A stretch of 54,714 bases of DNA from Thiohalocapsa sp. (GTDB taxonomy: Bacteria; Pseudomonadota; Gammaproteobacteria; Chromatiales; Chromatiaceae), in assembly GCA_028277725.1 (NCBI GenBank), contig JANQFX010000075.1, positions 1 to 54,714 on the forward strand, read 5' to 3'. This document shows, in pieces, positions 9,765 to 17,894 of this stretch. A program made the position numbers and the translations under genes. How positions within the stretch are numbered: the first letter of the stretch is position 1; each line of letters begins with the position of its first letter. The notes below the pieces were generated by a model, which was given only the letters and a program-made list of their open reading frames with translations, did not search any database and was not told the origin of the DNA.

Positions 9765-10946
9765 ATGCGCCAACCCGTGAGTATCCGCCGACGGCGCCTG
9801 CTGCTGGGCGCCTTGGGATTGGCGGCATCGTCGCGGCTGCCGGGGGCCCAGGGTACGCCGACCGTCGCAGAGCGCCCCCTGGGCGATCTCCTCGTGTCCG
9901 GCTTCTATACCGGCCAGGGTCTCGCGCGCCGCGACTGGCTGGCTTGGAGCGACCTCGCCGGGTTGCACGCCGGGCGCGTGGCCTTGCCGATGCGCGCCCA
10001 CGGTGCCTGCCGCCATCCGGCAAAGCCGGGACACGTGGTCTGCTTCGCTCGGCGCCCTGGCAACCAGCTCTGGGAGGTGGACCTAAGCGGCGACAAGATC
10101 ACCACACGGGTCGATGCGGGCGAGGGTTATCACTACTTCGGCCATGGTGTGTTCAGCCCGGACGGCGGACGCCTCTATACCACCGAGCAGCGGATCGAGG
10201 ACGGGACCGGCCTGGTGCGTGTTCGCGACGGTAGGGACTACCGCGTCATCGACGAGATGCCGAGCGGCGGGATCGGCCCGCATGAGATCCGCATGCTCTC
10301 CGATGGGCGCACCCTTGTGGTCGCCAACGGCGGCATCGCCACGCATCCGGCGCAGGCCCGTCGCAAGCTCAATCTCGGTACCATGGACCCAAGCCTGGCG
10401 TACCTGGACAGCACGGACGGCCGCATCCTGGAGCAGCACCGGCTGCCTCACCACCAGCTCAGTATCCGCCACCTGGCAGTGGGTGCGGCTGATGAGGTCG
10501 TCGCCGTCCAGCAGTTCGAAGGTCCCCGCGACCGGCTTCTACCCCTGGTGCTGGTGCATCAGCCGGGCGCCGCACCTCGGCAGGTCGAGGCCGATCGGTA
10601 TCACCTGGAGCGCATGCGCCAATATACCGCCAGCGTAGCGGTGGACAGCCGCAGCGGTACGGCGCTGGTCACCTCCCCAAAGGGCAACCTGGTCACGCTC
10701 TGGAGCCTGGCGGACGCCCGCCTCATGCAGAGCAACGACCTCCGGCAGCCCTATGGCGCTGCCATTGCCGACGACGGCACCTTCGTCATCACGGGCGTCA
10801 CTGGACAGGTACACGGTCTGCGCCCAGGCGGCTCCCCGGAACTGCTGCACACCGCCGCCGGCGCCTGGGACAATCATGCATTGTGGCTCGCCGCATCGAC
10901 GGATGCGCCAAGCCCAGCTGCGCAATCGCGGCAACACCCAGGCTGA
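9765..10946 (+). CDS. DUF1513 (COG3490) predicted periplasmic beta-propeller protein, Tat-like signal
   Basis: A 393-residue protein starting MRQPVSIRRRRLLLGALGL, a twin-arginine-like export signal. The ATG at 9765 is chosen over a GTG at 9756 because it begins just after the stop of the imelysin lipoprotein. The body has repeated blade-like segments typical of WD40/YVTN-type propellers and motifs such as SGGIGPHE and YTASVAVD. COG3490 members co-occur with imelysin and di-haem proteins (COG3487-3490). The biochemical role is unknown; a scaffold or iron-binding partner is a guess. Confidence 0.82.
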   Translation: MRQPVSIRRRRLLLGALGLAASSRLPGAQGTPTVAERPLGDLLVSGFYTGQGLARRDWLAWSDLAGLHAGRVALPMRAHGACRHPAKPGHVVCFARRPGNQLWEVDLSGDKITTRVDAGEGYHYFGHGVFSPDGGRLYTTEQRIEDGTGLVRVRDGRDYRVIDEMPSGGIGPHEIRMLSDGRTLVVANGGIATHPAQARRKLNLGTMDPSLAYLDSTDGRILEQHRLPHHQLSIRHLAVGAADEVVAVQQFEGPRDRLLPLVLVHQPGAAPRQVEADRYHLERMRQYTASVAVDSRSGTALVTSPKGNLVTLWSLADARLMQSNDLRQPYGAAIADDGTFVITGVTGQVHGLRPGGSPELLHTAAGAWDNHALWLAASTDAPSPAAQSRQHPG

Positions 10947-11535
10947 AGCGGAACCACGGGATCAGTGGCGTCGGCCGGGCGCGGGCGGGCGACTCGTTCC
11001 GGTACGCGAGCTGATCGGCCGGAGCGACCAGCCGGGATGCATGGGCCTAATCCGGCCCGGGCTGGCCCAGGCAGGCGACGTACCCGCGTCTACCCGCGGA
11101 TCGACGGCCCATCGCCCTGGTGGGCCGGGCTTCCTACCGATACCGCGTCCAACTGTGGACGCACCAGGGCCGGCACCGGCGGATCTGACCTTGCGCGCGG
11201 TCGCAGTCGCGGCACAAGCGGCTAGACGTAGCGGATACAACCAGCCAAGATGCGCGGGACACCCGGAGCAAATGATTCGGGTTACCCTTTACGCTTTCGC
11301 GCGCACGGCCTGGGGTCCGCGATCGACTCTTCCCGGCAGTGGTTCGGACCTAGGCCAACAGAAGAATGATCACCTCGTCCATCGCTGCATGAAAGAGAGC
11401 TCTGCCGTATGCGTCACGAAGCGCCTACCCCAGTAGGCCGACGCGCTCAGGGCAAGTGCGGCCGACCAGATCACATGCGAGCGCGCAGGACACAGCACAG
11501 TACTCAGTTTTCCAACTCTCAACGGGAGATGCCCC
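10947..11535. other. Intergenic region with no supported gene
   Basis: About 590 bases between the DUF1513 gene and the cupin gene. Open frames here are short and Arg/Gly/Pro-rich, with no family resemblance. The one possible signal is the weak operator-like site at 11265-11283. Confidence 0.6.
11265..11283. promoter_or_regulatory. Weak Fur-box-like site upstream of the cupin gene
   Basis: GGAGCAAATGATTCGGGTT matches about 12 of 18 informative positions of the local operator pattern. It lies about 250 bases ahead of the cupin start, which is far for a simple promoter operator, so the call is tentative. Confidence 0.22.
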
Positions 11536-11919
11536 ATGCCCGAAGACCAATGGCTGCTCTTCGACCTCGCGACGCTGCTCGACAAAATCGAGCCCGGCGG
11601 CGTGCGCTTCGAGGAAGTCCTCCGCACGCCATCCCTGAGCTGCTCCATCTATCACCTGCCGGCGGGCTCAAAGGAGATGCAGAGCGCGCACGAGGAAGAT
11701 GAGCTCTACCTGGTGCTCGATGGCCGCGCGCGGCTGCGAATCGGCAATGACGACAGGCTCGTCGAACGCGGCTCGCTCATGTATGTCCGCACATCCTGTG
11801 ATCACGCCTTTTTCGATATCGAAGAGGACCTCACCGTGCTGGCCTTCTTCGGCGCACCACTCTGGCTCGCGAACGCACGCTTCAGGTATGCGATGCCGAC
11901 GTCCGAGTCGCCATGCTGA
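11536..11919 (+). CDS. Small cupin-domain protein
   Basis: A 127-residue single-domain cupin. The first cupin motif is recognisable in AHEEDELYLVLDGRARL (His and two acidic residues at metal-ligand positions) and the second in RTSCDHAFFDIEEDLTVLAFF. The start has a good ribosome-binding site (CGGGAGAT seven bases upstream of ATG). Substrate and metal are unknown. It stands alone between the DUF1513 gene and the convergent di-haem gene. It is a real gene by composition and motif, but function cannot be assigned. Confidence 0.75.
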   Translation: MPEDQWLLFDLATLLDKIEPGGVRFEEVLRTPSLSCSIYHLPAGSKEMQSAHEEDELYLVLDGRARLRIGNDDRLVERGSLMYVRTSCDHAFFDIEEDLTVLAFFGAPLWLANARFRYAMPTSESPC

Positions 11920-12102
11920 AACGAACGGCGTCGGCCTTGACGGGTATCACCTAGGGAAGCCCGATTGACCGGCGCCGCGCGCAGCGGGCATGGTGCCCCC
12001 CGATCTCATCGACATCAGTCCCTGAAAAGGTAGTAACCACGAACCCGTGTCTTCGGGCGCTGTCCGATTCGTGGCCAGGATGGCCAGTCAATCGGTGTCT
12101 CC

Positions 12103-13479
12103 TCAGAGTGACCTCAGGAAGGTCAAAAGCGCCGTCCGGTGTTCGCTGTCGAGCGCGAGTGTCCCCGCCCGAGCGGGCTCTGCTTCGCCGCCGTGCCAGA
12201 GGATCGCCTCGAGCAGGGTCCTAGCACGGCCATCGTGGAGGAAGCCACGCTCCGGAAACCGCTCGGCCAGGAGCCCGATACCCCACAAGGGTGCGGTGCG
12301 CCATTCTCGGGCGTTCTCGTCGCCCTCACCCAGGCTCGGATCGGCCAGGCCCTCACCCATGTCGTGCAGTAGCAGGTCGCTGTAAGGCCAGACGACCTGA
12401 TCATGCAGGGCGTTTTCCTCGGCAAGACCGGTCTGCATGACCTGCAAATGGCAACTGGGGCAGCCGAGTTGCTCGAAGACGACGCGCCCATGCTGGACAT
12501 CCGCCGCCTCGCGCCGGCGTCGATCGGGAACGCCCAAGTAACGCTGTGCCTGCACCAAGAGGTTCAGGTGCGCGTCCGGGAGTTCCGCGTGATCCGCGCT
12601 GGTGTGCTTACCTGGGCCGCCGGCGCACTCGCCCGGCGGAAACAGCCTGTTGCTGATGCCCATGTCGTTGCAGAGCGCCGCGGCCGTCTGCTGCTCGAGG
12701 GTAGGTTGCTCGGCCTTCCAGCCGAACCGGCCAATGCTGGGCTGCCCCGATGCCCGGTTCAACGCCACGCTGGCACGCCCGCTGATGCCGTCGCCATTGG
12801 CGTCATCCGGATCGGCGACATGCTGGATGAAAGCGTCGGGTACCTCTTCCAGTAGTCCCCAGCCGAACAGGGCCGGCGGCATGCGAAGCACCACCGGCCC
12901 CTTCAACCCCAGGGGATCGCCATCGACGGAGACGACCGTCACGACCGGCCGGCGTAGCCGAACCTCGGTCCCATCGTCCATAAGCAATGGCGTCTCTTCC
13001 CAACGCAGGTCCATGCGGCCCTGTGCCCCCCCATCGCCCAGGGAACGGGTGTTGATCTGGCCACCGAAGCGGGCCTGGTCGTCCGGATGCAACAGACGCG
13101 CGATGGGCGCCAGCGGCTCAGCCGGCAGGCGGTCTTGGGATAAGCCCTCGACATGGCATGCCAGACAGGAGGCTTGATCGAAGTCCGGCCCGAGAACACC
13201 CTCGACGGGCGGAGCCTGCTGCCAATCGGCACCCAGCAATCGCCGGGCGCGATCCAAATCCGTCGCGACGTCGGGCAATGTGGAGGGGCCGCGCAGCAGC
13301 GGCCTCGGATCATCCGATGTCGCCGTATAGGTCAATACGCTGCCGCCGGGCGAGACCCCGGGATGCTCGATGTCCCCGTCGCCTGCCGCCCCGCAAGGGG
13401 ACAGCAGGGTCGCGACGACGACGGGGATGGCGCGAAGGGGCGCGGGAATGGATGCCTGAGCCGGAGATGGCATGTTCAT
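12103..13479 (-). CDS. Di-haem oxidoreductase, c-type (COG3488, DUF1111 family)
   Basis: A 458-residue exported protein with two c-type haem sites: CLACH at residues 105-109 and CPSCH at 340-344. An NGDGISGR-like stretch (about 228-235) looks like a calcium- or metal-binding loop. COG3488 proteins travel with imelysin (COG3487/3489) and COG3490 proteins, as here. It lies 50 bases after the azurin gene on the same strand, so an azurin-to-cytochrome electron path in the periplasm is plausible. An oxidase or reductase role in ferrous iron handling is inference. Start codons at 13479 and 13473 are both possible. Confidence 0.85.
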   Translation of the reverse strand: MNMPSPAQASIPAPLRAIPVVVATLLSPCGAAGDGDIEHPGVSPGGSVLTYTATSDDPRPLLRGPSTLPDVATDLDRARRLLGADWQQAPPVEGVLGPDFDQASCLACHVEGLSQDRLPAEPLAPIARLLHPDDQARFGGQINTRSLGDGGAQGRMDLRWEETPLLMDDGTEVRLRRPVVTVVSVDGDPLGLKGPVVLRMPPALFGWGLLEEVPDAFIQHVADPDDANGDGISGRASVALNRASGQPSIGRFGWKAEQPTLEQQTAAALCNDMGISNRLFPPGECAGGPGKHTSADHAELPDAHLNLLVQAQRYLGVPDRRRREAADVQHGRVVFEQLGCPSCHLQVMQTGLAEENALHDQVVWPYSDLLLHDMGEGLADPSLGEGDENAREWRTAPLWGIGLLAERFPERGFLHDGRARTLLEAILWHGGEAEPARAGTLALDSEHRTALLTFLRSL

Positions 13480-13529
13480 CGGCCTGCTAGAACTGCCTCG
13501 ATACCGGTTCAGGCGTCCCGCACGATCCC

Positions 13530-13985
13530 TCAGTTGACGGTGAACTTGCCGCGCATCACCGACCAGTGGCCGGGGAAGGAGCAGAAGAAGGTGTAGTCAC
13601 CACCCGCCTCAAGCGCGCTCGTCGAAAAGCTGATGCTGTCGGATTCGCCGGAACCGATGACCTTGGTGTGGGCAATGACCCGTTCGTCGCCCGGCTTGAT
13701 GTAGTCGTTCTCGAGCCCGGCGTTCATGCCATCGATGGCGATGGCCTGGTAGTCCGCACTCTTGCTCAGCGTCCAGTTGTGGCCCATGGTCTGCTTCGGC
13801 AGCTGGCCGGTGTGGTTGATGGTGACGTTGATGGCCTCGCAGCTCTTGTCTGCAGCCATCTCGGTGACCTTGAAGGCCATGGCATCGTCCACCTGGACTT
13901 CGAAGTCGCATGCTGACCACGCGGAGCTGGCAGCGGAACAAAGTACGGCGGCGATCAGGTAACGGTTGATTGGTTGGCGTTTCAT
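13530..13985 (-). CDS. Azurin-like blue copper protein
   Basis: A 151-residue cupredoxin with a signal peptide ending at SAWSA (about residue 25). The type 1 copper ligands are all visible: H69 (MGHNW), C135, H140 and M144 (in CSFPGHWSVM). The N-terminal disulphide pair of azurins also appears (C26 and C49). It shuttles single electrons in the periplasm. The ATG overlaps the stop of the upstream aldehyde-dehydrogenase-like frame (ATGA), so it is translationally coupled to it, and the di-haem protein gene follows. A Fur-like box upstream of the group suggests iron control. Confidence 0.93.
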   Translation of the reverse strand: MKRQPINRYLIAAVLCSAASSAWSACDFEVQVDDAMAFKVTEMAADKSCEAINVTINHTGQLPKQTMGHNWTLSKSADYQAIAIDGMNAGLENDYIKPGDERVIAHTKVIGSGESDSISFSTSALEAGGDYTFFCSFPGHWSVMRGKFTVN

Positions 13986-14893
13986 CAGGCTTCTCCTCGG
14001 TAGCCTTGGGTCGACGGAAGGATGGCTGTCCCAAGGGACAGCGCATCGATGGAATGAAGTCTGTGGAGCCTCGGTGCACCGCCAGCGCCGCGCTCTCGCA
14101 CCAATGCGACGCCGGCTTCCAGCCCCAGGCCGGTCAAGATATTGACGACGCCGGCGGGCAGGCCGGCAGCCAGGATGCCGAGCAGTTGCAGGAGCAGTAC
14201 CGGAAGTCGACGGGCGTCGCGGTACAACAGCAGGGCGACCAGGGTGCGGCCGTCGTAGAGCACACGCAGCAGATCCCGGCACACCTCGAGCGGCGGGGCC
14301 TCGGCCAGTGTGACCAGGGTCATGGGCCCGTCAGCACCATCCGCGGGATCGCCGATCGGAGTCGACCGCGACCTGGACGGCAGGGCACGGACGAGATCGC
14401 GCAGCGCCGCGACGCTGGCAGCCACGGACGCCGGCCCCTGCGGCGATGCATGGCCTTCTCGCCTGGCCATATCGTCGGTGACCTGTTCTGTCGAGTCGCC
14501 GTCCCAAGCGCCGGCCTGCACTGCGACCCGGCCTGGCAACTGCCCGAGTTCGGCCCGGCGAACCGCGCGACCACACCGAGCCCAATCCGGCGCCGCCTCC
14601 CGCGCAGCCGCGCAGGCGTCTGCGATGTCTCGAGCATCGGCCCTTGCGACGCGTCCCCCAGGGCCCCGATCAGGCGCCTGCTGCAGATAGCGGCCGCTCG
14701 CCGGCTGGCACCAGCGCCCGCCGATGTAGTTCTCGAACAGGAACGACTCGTGCATCAGACGCGACTGCGGTGCCGTCGCGCCCGGCACCGCGAGCGGGGA
14801 CGCGGCGATCGGAGACCGCGGCACGCCATGCTCCAGCGCTCGGCGCAGCAGTGCATCCAGGCAGCGGCTGGCCCGAACAGGATCAGCACCCAT
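13985..14893 (-). CDS. Truncated aldehyde-dehydrogenase-like protein (no catalytic domain)
   Basis: The frame resembles the N-terminal half of an aldehyde dehydrogenase. FENYIGGRW and ADIADACAAAREAAPDW match the start of the family, and GLPAGVVNILTGLGLEAG matches the block before the catalytic cysteine. Parts between are diverged or missing, and the catalytic Cys and Glu region is absent. A full-length family member is about 480 residues. The frame stays open to the azurin ATG with an ATGA overlap, so it may survive as an upstream coupling frame. The start could be 14893 or the ATG at 14755 (MHESFLFENY). I see a decayed enzyme rather than an active one. Confidence 0.6.
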   Translation of the reverse strand: MGADPVRASRCLDALLRRALEHGVPRSPIAASPLAVPGATAPQSRLMHESFLFENYIGGRWCQPASGRYLQQAPDRGPGGRVARADARDIADACAAAREAAPDWARCGRAVRRAELGQLPGRVAVQAGAWDGDSTEQVTDDMARREGHASPQGPASVAASVAALRDLVRALPSRSRSTPIGDPADGADGPMTLVTLAEAPPLEVCRDLLRVLYDGRTLVALLLYRDARRLPVLLLQLLGILAAGLPAGVVNILTGLGLEAGVALVRERGAGGAPRLHRLHSIDALSLGTAILPSTQGYRGEA

Positions 14894-15122
14894 GGAACCC
14901 TCTCCTTACACGACGGGTTAGGGCCAGGAGCCCCAGAGCGAGGGGCGGGAAACCTTGGGTGCGCCATGGTTGGCGCGGCGCAGCTGGACGGCGCGCGAGG
15001 GAGACTGCGGAAACCACCAGAATCGACTCCTGGAGAGGACGGACCGGAGATGATCTGCTGGCTGTGCGACCTGAAAGCGCCCAACGGCGGCCGCATGTTG
15101 GCGGGGCATTGTTGAGCATGCT

Positions 15123-15141
15123 ACTGCGCCTCATTCTCATA
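15123..15141. promoter_or_regulatory. Candidate Fur box upstream of the aldehyde-dehydrogenase/azurin/di-haem group
   Basis: ACTGCGCCTCATTCTCATA matches 13 of 18 informative positions. It is one of two boxes in the divergent gap 14894-15523 between this minus-strand group and the plus-strand haem operon, and is the one nearer the former. I see no gene in that gap. Confidence 0.45.
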
Positions 15142-15249
15142 TGCAAGCATGAGCACAGGGCTTGGCCTTGTCCCATGCATCCAGTCGGCGCTGCTCGTTC
15201 CCTACGTCCGACCGGTGCGCATGCCCCATATCTTCAGACGTTATTACTC

Positions 15250-15268
15250 ATTGCGACACATTCGTATT
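15250..15268. promoter_or_regulatory. Candidate Fur box of the haem utilisation operon
   Basis: ATTGCGACACATTCGTATT matches 14 of 18 informative positions of the operator pattern and lies upstream of the IsdG-like remnant and hmuS. A -35-like TTGCGA lies inside the box. Confidence 0.58.
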
Positions 15269-15523
15269 CATGCCATGTTTCGCGCCAATGTTGTGCCGAC
15301 GTTCAGGGCAGACGAGATTGCTGGGACGCCGCTGTCCGGATCGGCTTGCCGGGTGTCGACGACAAGACTCGGCCGGAACAGATTCCTGCGTGGACCGCGA
15401 CTGCACCCGACAGCTGCAAGACGCCGAGATCTGCGGCTCGACTTCGCCCCATCGGCCAGGCCATGCCGACATCGCCACGCCATCCAAACCCGAGAAATCA
15501 TGCACCGGAGGACGACCCAAGCC

Positions 15524-15613
15524 ATGTTCATCGCCATGAATCGTTTCCGCATCAACCCGGGGTTCGAAGAGGGCTTCGAGGTCGTGCTCGAGGAGGTCAC
15601 AGATGCAGGCTGA
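15524..15613 (+). pseudogene. IsdG-like (ABM-fold) haem-degrading monooxygenase remnant, 29 codons
   Basis: The frame begins MFIAMNRFRINPGFEEGFE, closely like the N-terminus of IsdG/ABM-type haem monooxygenases. It then ends after 29 residues, against about 100 in a full protein. GGAGG stands about 13 bases upstream of the ATG. The stop codon falls inside the first codons of hmuS (start 15603), so the frames overlap by 11 bases. This could be a decayed enzyme whose start now acts as a leader for hmuS. Initiation at 15500 would add eight residues. Confidence 0.55.
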
Positions 15614-16727
15614 GAGCACACCGGGGGCGCAGAGCCAGGGTCCCGCTTCGAACCCGACTGCAACCGATGCCAACGACCCGGCCCTGCTCTGGCAACGTTG
15701 GCAGGCGCTCCGGGACAGCCGGTCCGGGCTGCGTGCGCGCGATGGCGCCGAGGAACTCGGCGTCAGCGAGGCTGAACTCGTGAACAGCAACCCCGCGAGC
15801 CGCAGACTCCACGCCCGCTGGGGGGACATCATCGAAGGCCTGCGGGCGGTCGGGCCGATCATGGCGTTGACCCGTAACCACGGCGTGGTGATCGAGAAGA
15901 CCGGCCCGGTGGAGGCGGTCGACATCTATCCGGCGCACAGCATGGGCCAGGTCGTCGGCACGGACGTGGACCTGCGCCTGTTCCTGCGCCACTGGCACTT
16001 CGGCTTCGCGGTGAGCGAGACCGGGCGTTCCGGGCAACGCGACAGCCTGCAGTTCTTCGACGCGCAGGGGGTGGCCGTGCACAAGGTCTACCGTACCGGC
16101 AAGACCGATGCGAACGCCTGGGCCGGCCTTGTTACGGCGCAGACCGACAACGCGCCGCAACCCATGCGCATCACCCCACCGGAGCCAGCGCCAAGGGTGC
16201 TGCCGGACACCGAGATCGACGCCGACGGTTTGCGCGAGGGCTGGCTCGGGATGTCCAACACCCACGACTTCTTTGGCCTGTTGCGCAAGTTCGGCGTCGA
16301 ACGCCGCCAGGCGCTCCGCTTGGCGGGTGCGGACCTGGCACGCCCGGTGGCAGCGAACGCCTATCGCGCCGTGCTCGAAACCGCGCGCAACACGGGCGAC
16401 GCGCTCATGCTGTTCGTCGGTAACCACGGATGCCTGCAGGTCCACACAGGACCGGTGCGACGCCTGGAGACCGTCGGCCAATGGTTCAACGTCATGGACC
16501 CGGGCTTCAACCTCCACCTCTGGCAACCGGCCATCAGCACCGCCTGGCTGGTGCGCAAGCCGACGGACCGGGGCGTCTTTACCAGCCTCGAATGCTACGA
16601 CGACGCCGGTGAACTGCTGCTCCAGTGCTTCGGCAAGCGCAAAGGCGATGCGTCCGAGTCGTCGGCCTGGCGGGAGCTGCTGACCGCCGCAACCGGCGAG
16701 GCGGATTTCATCGGAGCGAATCCATGA
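15603..16727 (+). CDS. hmuS: Haemin-degrading/haem-trafficking factor (HemS/HmuS family)
   Basis: A 374-residue cytoplasmic protein made of two related HemS/ChuX-like halves. Conserved stretches include GPIMALTRNHGVVIEKTGP and VGTDVDLRLFLRHWHFGF in the first half, and ALMLFVGNHGCLQVHTGPV and FNVMDPGFNLHLW in the second. The duplicated pattern (N-H-G...Q-H/E-K-T-G-P) is typical of the family. It receives haem from the HmuTUV importer and releases or sequesters it. It heads hmuS-hmuT-hmuU-hmuV; its stop overlaps the hmuT start by 4 bases. Confidence 0.92.
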   Translation: MQAESTPGAQSQGPASNPTATDANDPALLWQRWQALRDSRSGLRARDGAEELGVSEAELVNSNPASRRLHARWGDIIEGLRAVGPIMALTRNHGVVIEKTGPVEAVDIYPAHSMGQVVGTDVDLRLFLRHWHFGFAVSETGRSGQRDSLQFFDAQGVAVHKVYRTGKTDANAWAGLVTAQTDNAPQPMRITPPEPAPRVLPDTEIDADGLREGWLGMSNTHDFFGLLRKFGVERRQALRLAGADLARPVAANAYRAVLETARNTGDALMLFVGNHGCLQVHTGPVRRLETVGQWFNVMDPGFNLHLWQPAISTAWLVRKPTDRGVFTSLECYDDAGELLLQCFGKRKGDASESSAWRELLTAATGEADFIGANP

Positions 16728-17701
16728 AGAACGATCTCCCCCGGAACGACCCCTCATACCGCGCCCGGCTGACGCGGACCTTTCCACTCGTCGACACTCT
16801 GCTCGCCGTCCTACTGGCCGTCGGCCCCGCCACGCTGGCCTTCGGCGACGAGACGCCGCAACGGATCGTCAGCGTCGATGGCGCGCTCACGGAGATCGTC
16901 TATGCCCTGGACGGCGCCGACCGGCTGGCCGGCGTGGACACCAGCAGCCTGTACCCGCCCGACACCGAGGATCTGCCCAAGGTCGGTTACAAACGCGCCC
17001 TGTCCGCGGAGGGGCTGCTTAGCCTGACGCCCGACCTGGTGCTGGTCACCGACGACGCCGGCCCGCCGGAGGTCCTGGAGCAGATCCGACTGGCCGGCGT
17101 CCAGACACGGATGATCCCGGACGCACCCACCGTCGAGGGGCTGCACGCCAAGATCGACGCCGTGGCGGACCTGCTGGGCGCGACAGAGGCCGCGGCCGAG
17201 GTCAACGAGGGCATCGACCAGGCGCTGGCCGAGGTCGCGGCGGCCATGGGCGATCACGCCGACCGGCCGCGCGTGCTCTTCCTGCTGCACAAGGGCAGCG
17301 GCAACGACATGGCGGCGGGCCGCAACACGGCAGCGGACACCGTGATCCGCCTCGCCGGCGGCGAGAACGTGTTGCACGATGCCATCGACGGCTACAAACC
17401 GCTAAGCACGGAGGCGGCCCTGGCCGCCGCACCGGAGGTGATCCTGCTCACCGAGCGCAATTTCGACTCCCTCGGTGGCCTGGACGCCCTACTCGCAGAC
17501 CCGGCCCTCGCCAACACTCCGGCCGGACGTGACCAGCGGGTGGTGGTCATGGATGGCCCGCTGCTGCTGGCCTTCGGGCCGCGACTTGGCGACGCGGTGG
17601 CGGAACTGGCACGTGGGCTCGGCACGCTGCCCCCAGTCGCCGTCGACACGGCGGAGGCCGATTTGGACGGGACAGCGGGCCGGACGGGAAGCGCTGATTA
17701 G
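16724..17701 (+). CDS. hmuT: Haem ABC transporter periplasmic binding protein
   Basis: A 325-residue cluster A-II binding protein with a signal peptide (hydrophobic core near residues 22-40). The block DLPKVGYKRALSAEGLLSL carries Tyr89 at the position of the axial haem ligand of ShuT/HmuT. A second lobe follows (ALLADPALANTPAG). The ATG at 16724 overlaps the hmuS stop. After the stop, ~190 bases hold a dispersed repeat and a hairpin before hmuU, so the operon may be attenuated or re-initiated there. Confidence 0.9.
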   Translation: MKNDLPRNDPSYRARLTRTFPLVDTLLAVLLAVGPATLAFGDETPQRIVSVDGALTEIVYALDGADRLAGVDTSSLYPPDTEDLPKVGYKRALSAEGLLSLTPDLVLVTDDAGPPEVLEQIRLAGVQTRMIPDAPTVEGLHAKIDAVADLLGATEAAAEVNEGIDQALAEVAAAMGDHADRPRVLFLLHKGSGNDMAAGRNTAADTVIRLAGGENVLHDAIDGYKPLSTEAALAAAPEVILLTERNFDSLGGLDALLADPALANTPAGRDQRVVVMDGPLLLAFGPRLGDAVAELARGLGTLPPVAVDTAEADLDGTAGRTGSAD

Positions 17702-17780
17702 TCAGTGCTTCCCGTGCGGAGCAGGATGCCCCGCCGTGTTCGGCGACGTCAGTCGCTGAAAATGAAGCGAAGCGGAAACC
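17691..17780 (+). repeat. Dispersed ~90-base intergenic repeat, copy A
   Basis: This stretch aligns without gaps to 42782-42871 on the same strand, with about 60 of 90 positions identical by hand. Best-conserved blocks are GCTTCCC, GGnGCAGG, GTCGCTGA and CGGAAACC. It overlaps the end of hmuT, whose last codons and stop lie in it. The copy at 42782 likewise starts just past a stop codon. Function is unknown. Confidence 0.6.
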
Positions 17781-17839
17781 ACGGTTTTCTCTTCGCGTGC
17801 TGAGACTGGGCAGGAAGCCCATTTTTGAGCGTCTCCCTA

Positions 17840-17870
17840 AGAGGCTGTTCACAAGTCGTGAACATCCTCT
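17840..17870. repeat. Inverted repeat just upstream of hmuU
   Basis: TGTTCAC and GTGAACA form a perfect 7-base arm pair (17846-17852 and 17858-17864) with spacer AAGTC. It is extended outwards by AGAGG/CCTCT with one mismatch. It lies 25 bases before the hmuU ATG and could be an attenuator, a processing hairpin or a protein-binding dyad. Confidence 0.5.
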
Positions 17871-17894
17871 AGCAGCGCGACGACACCGAACACC

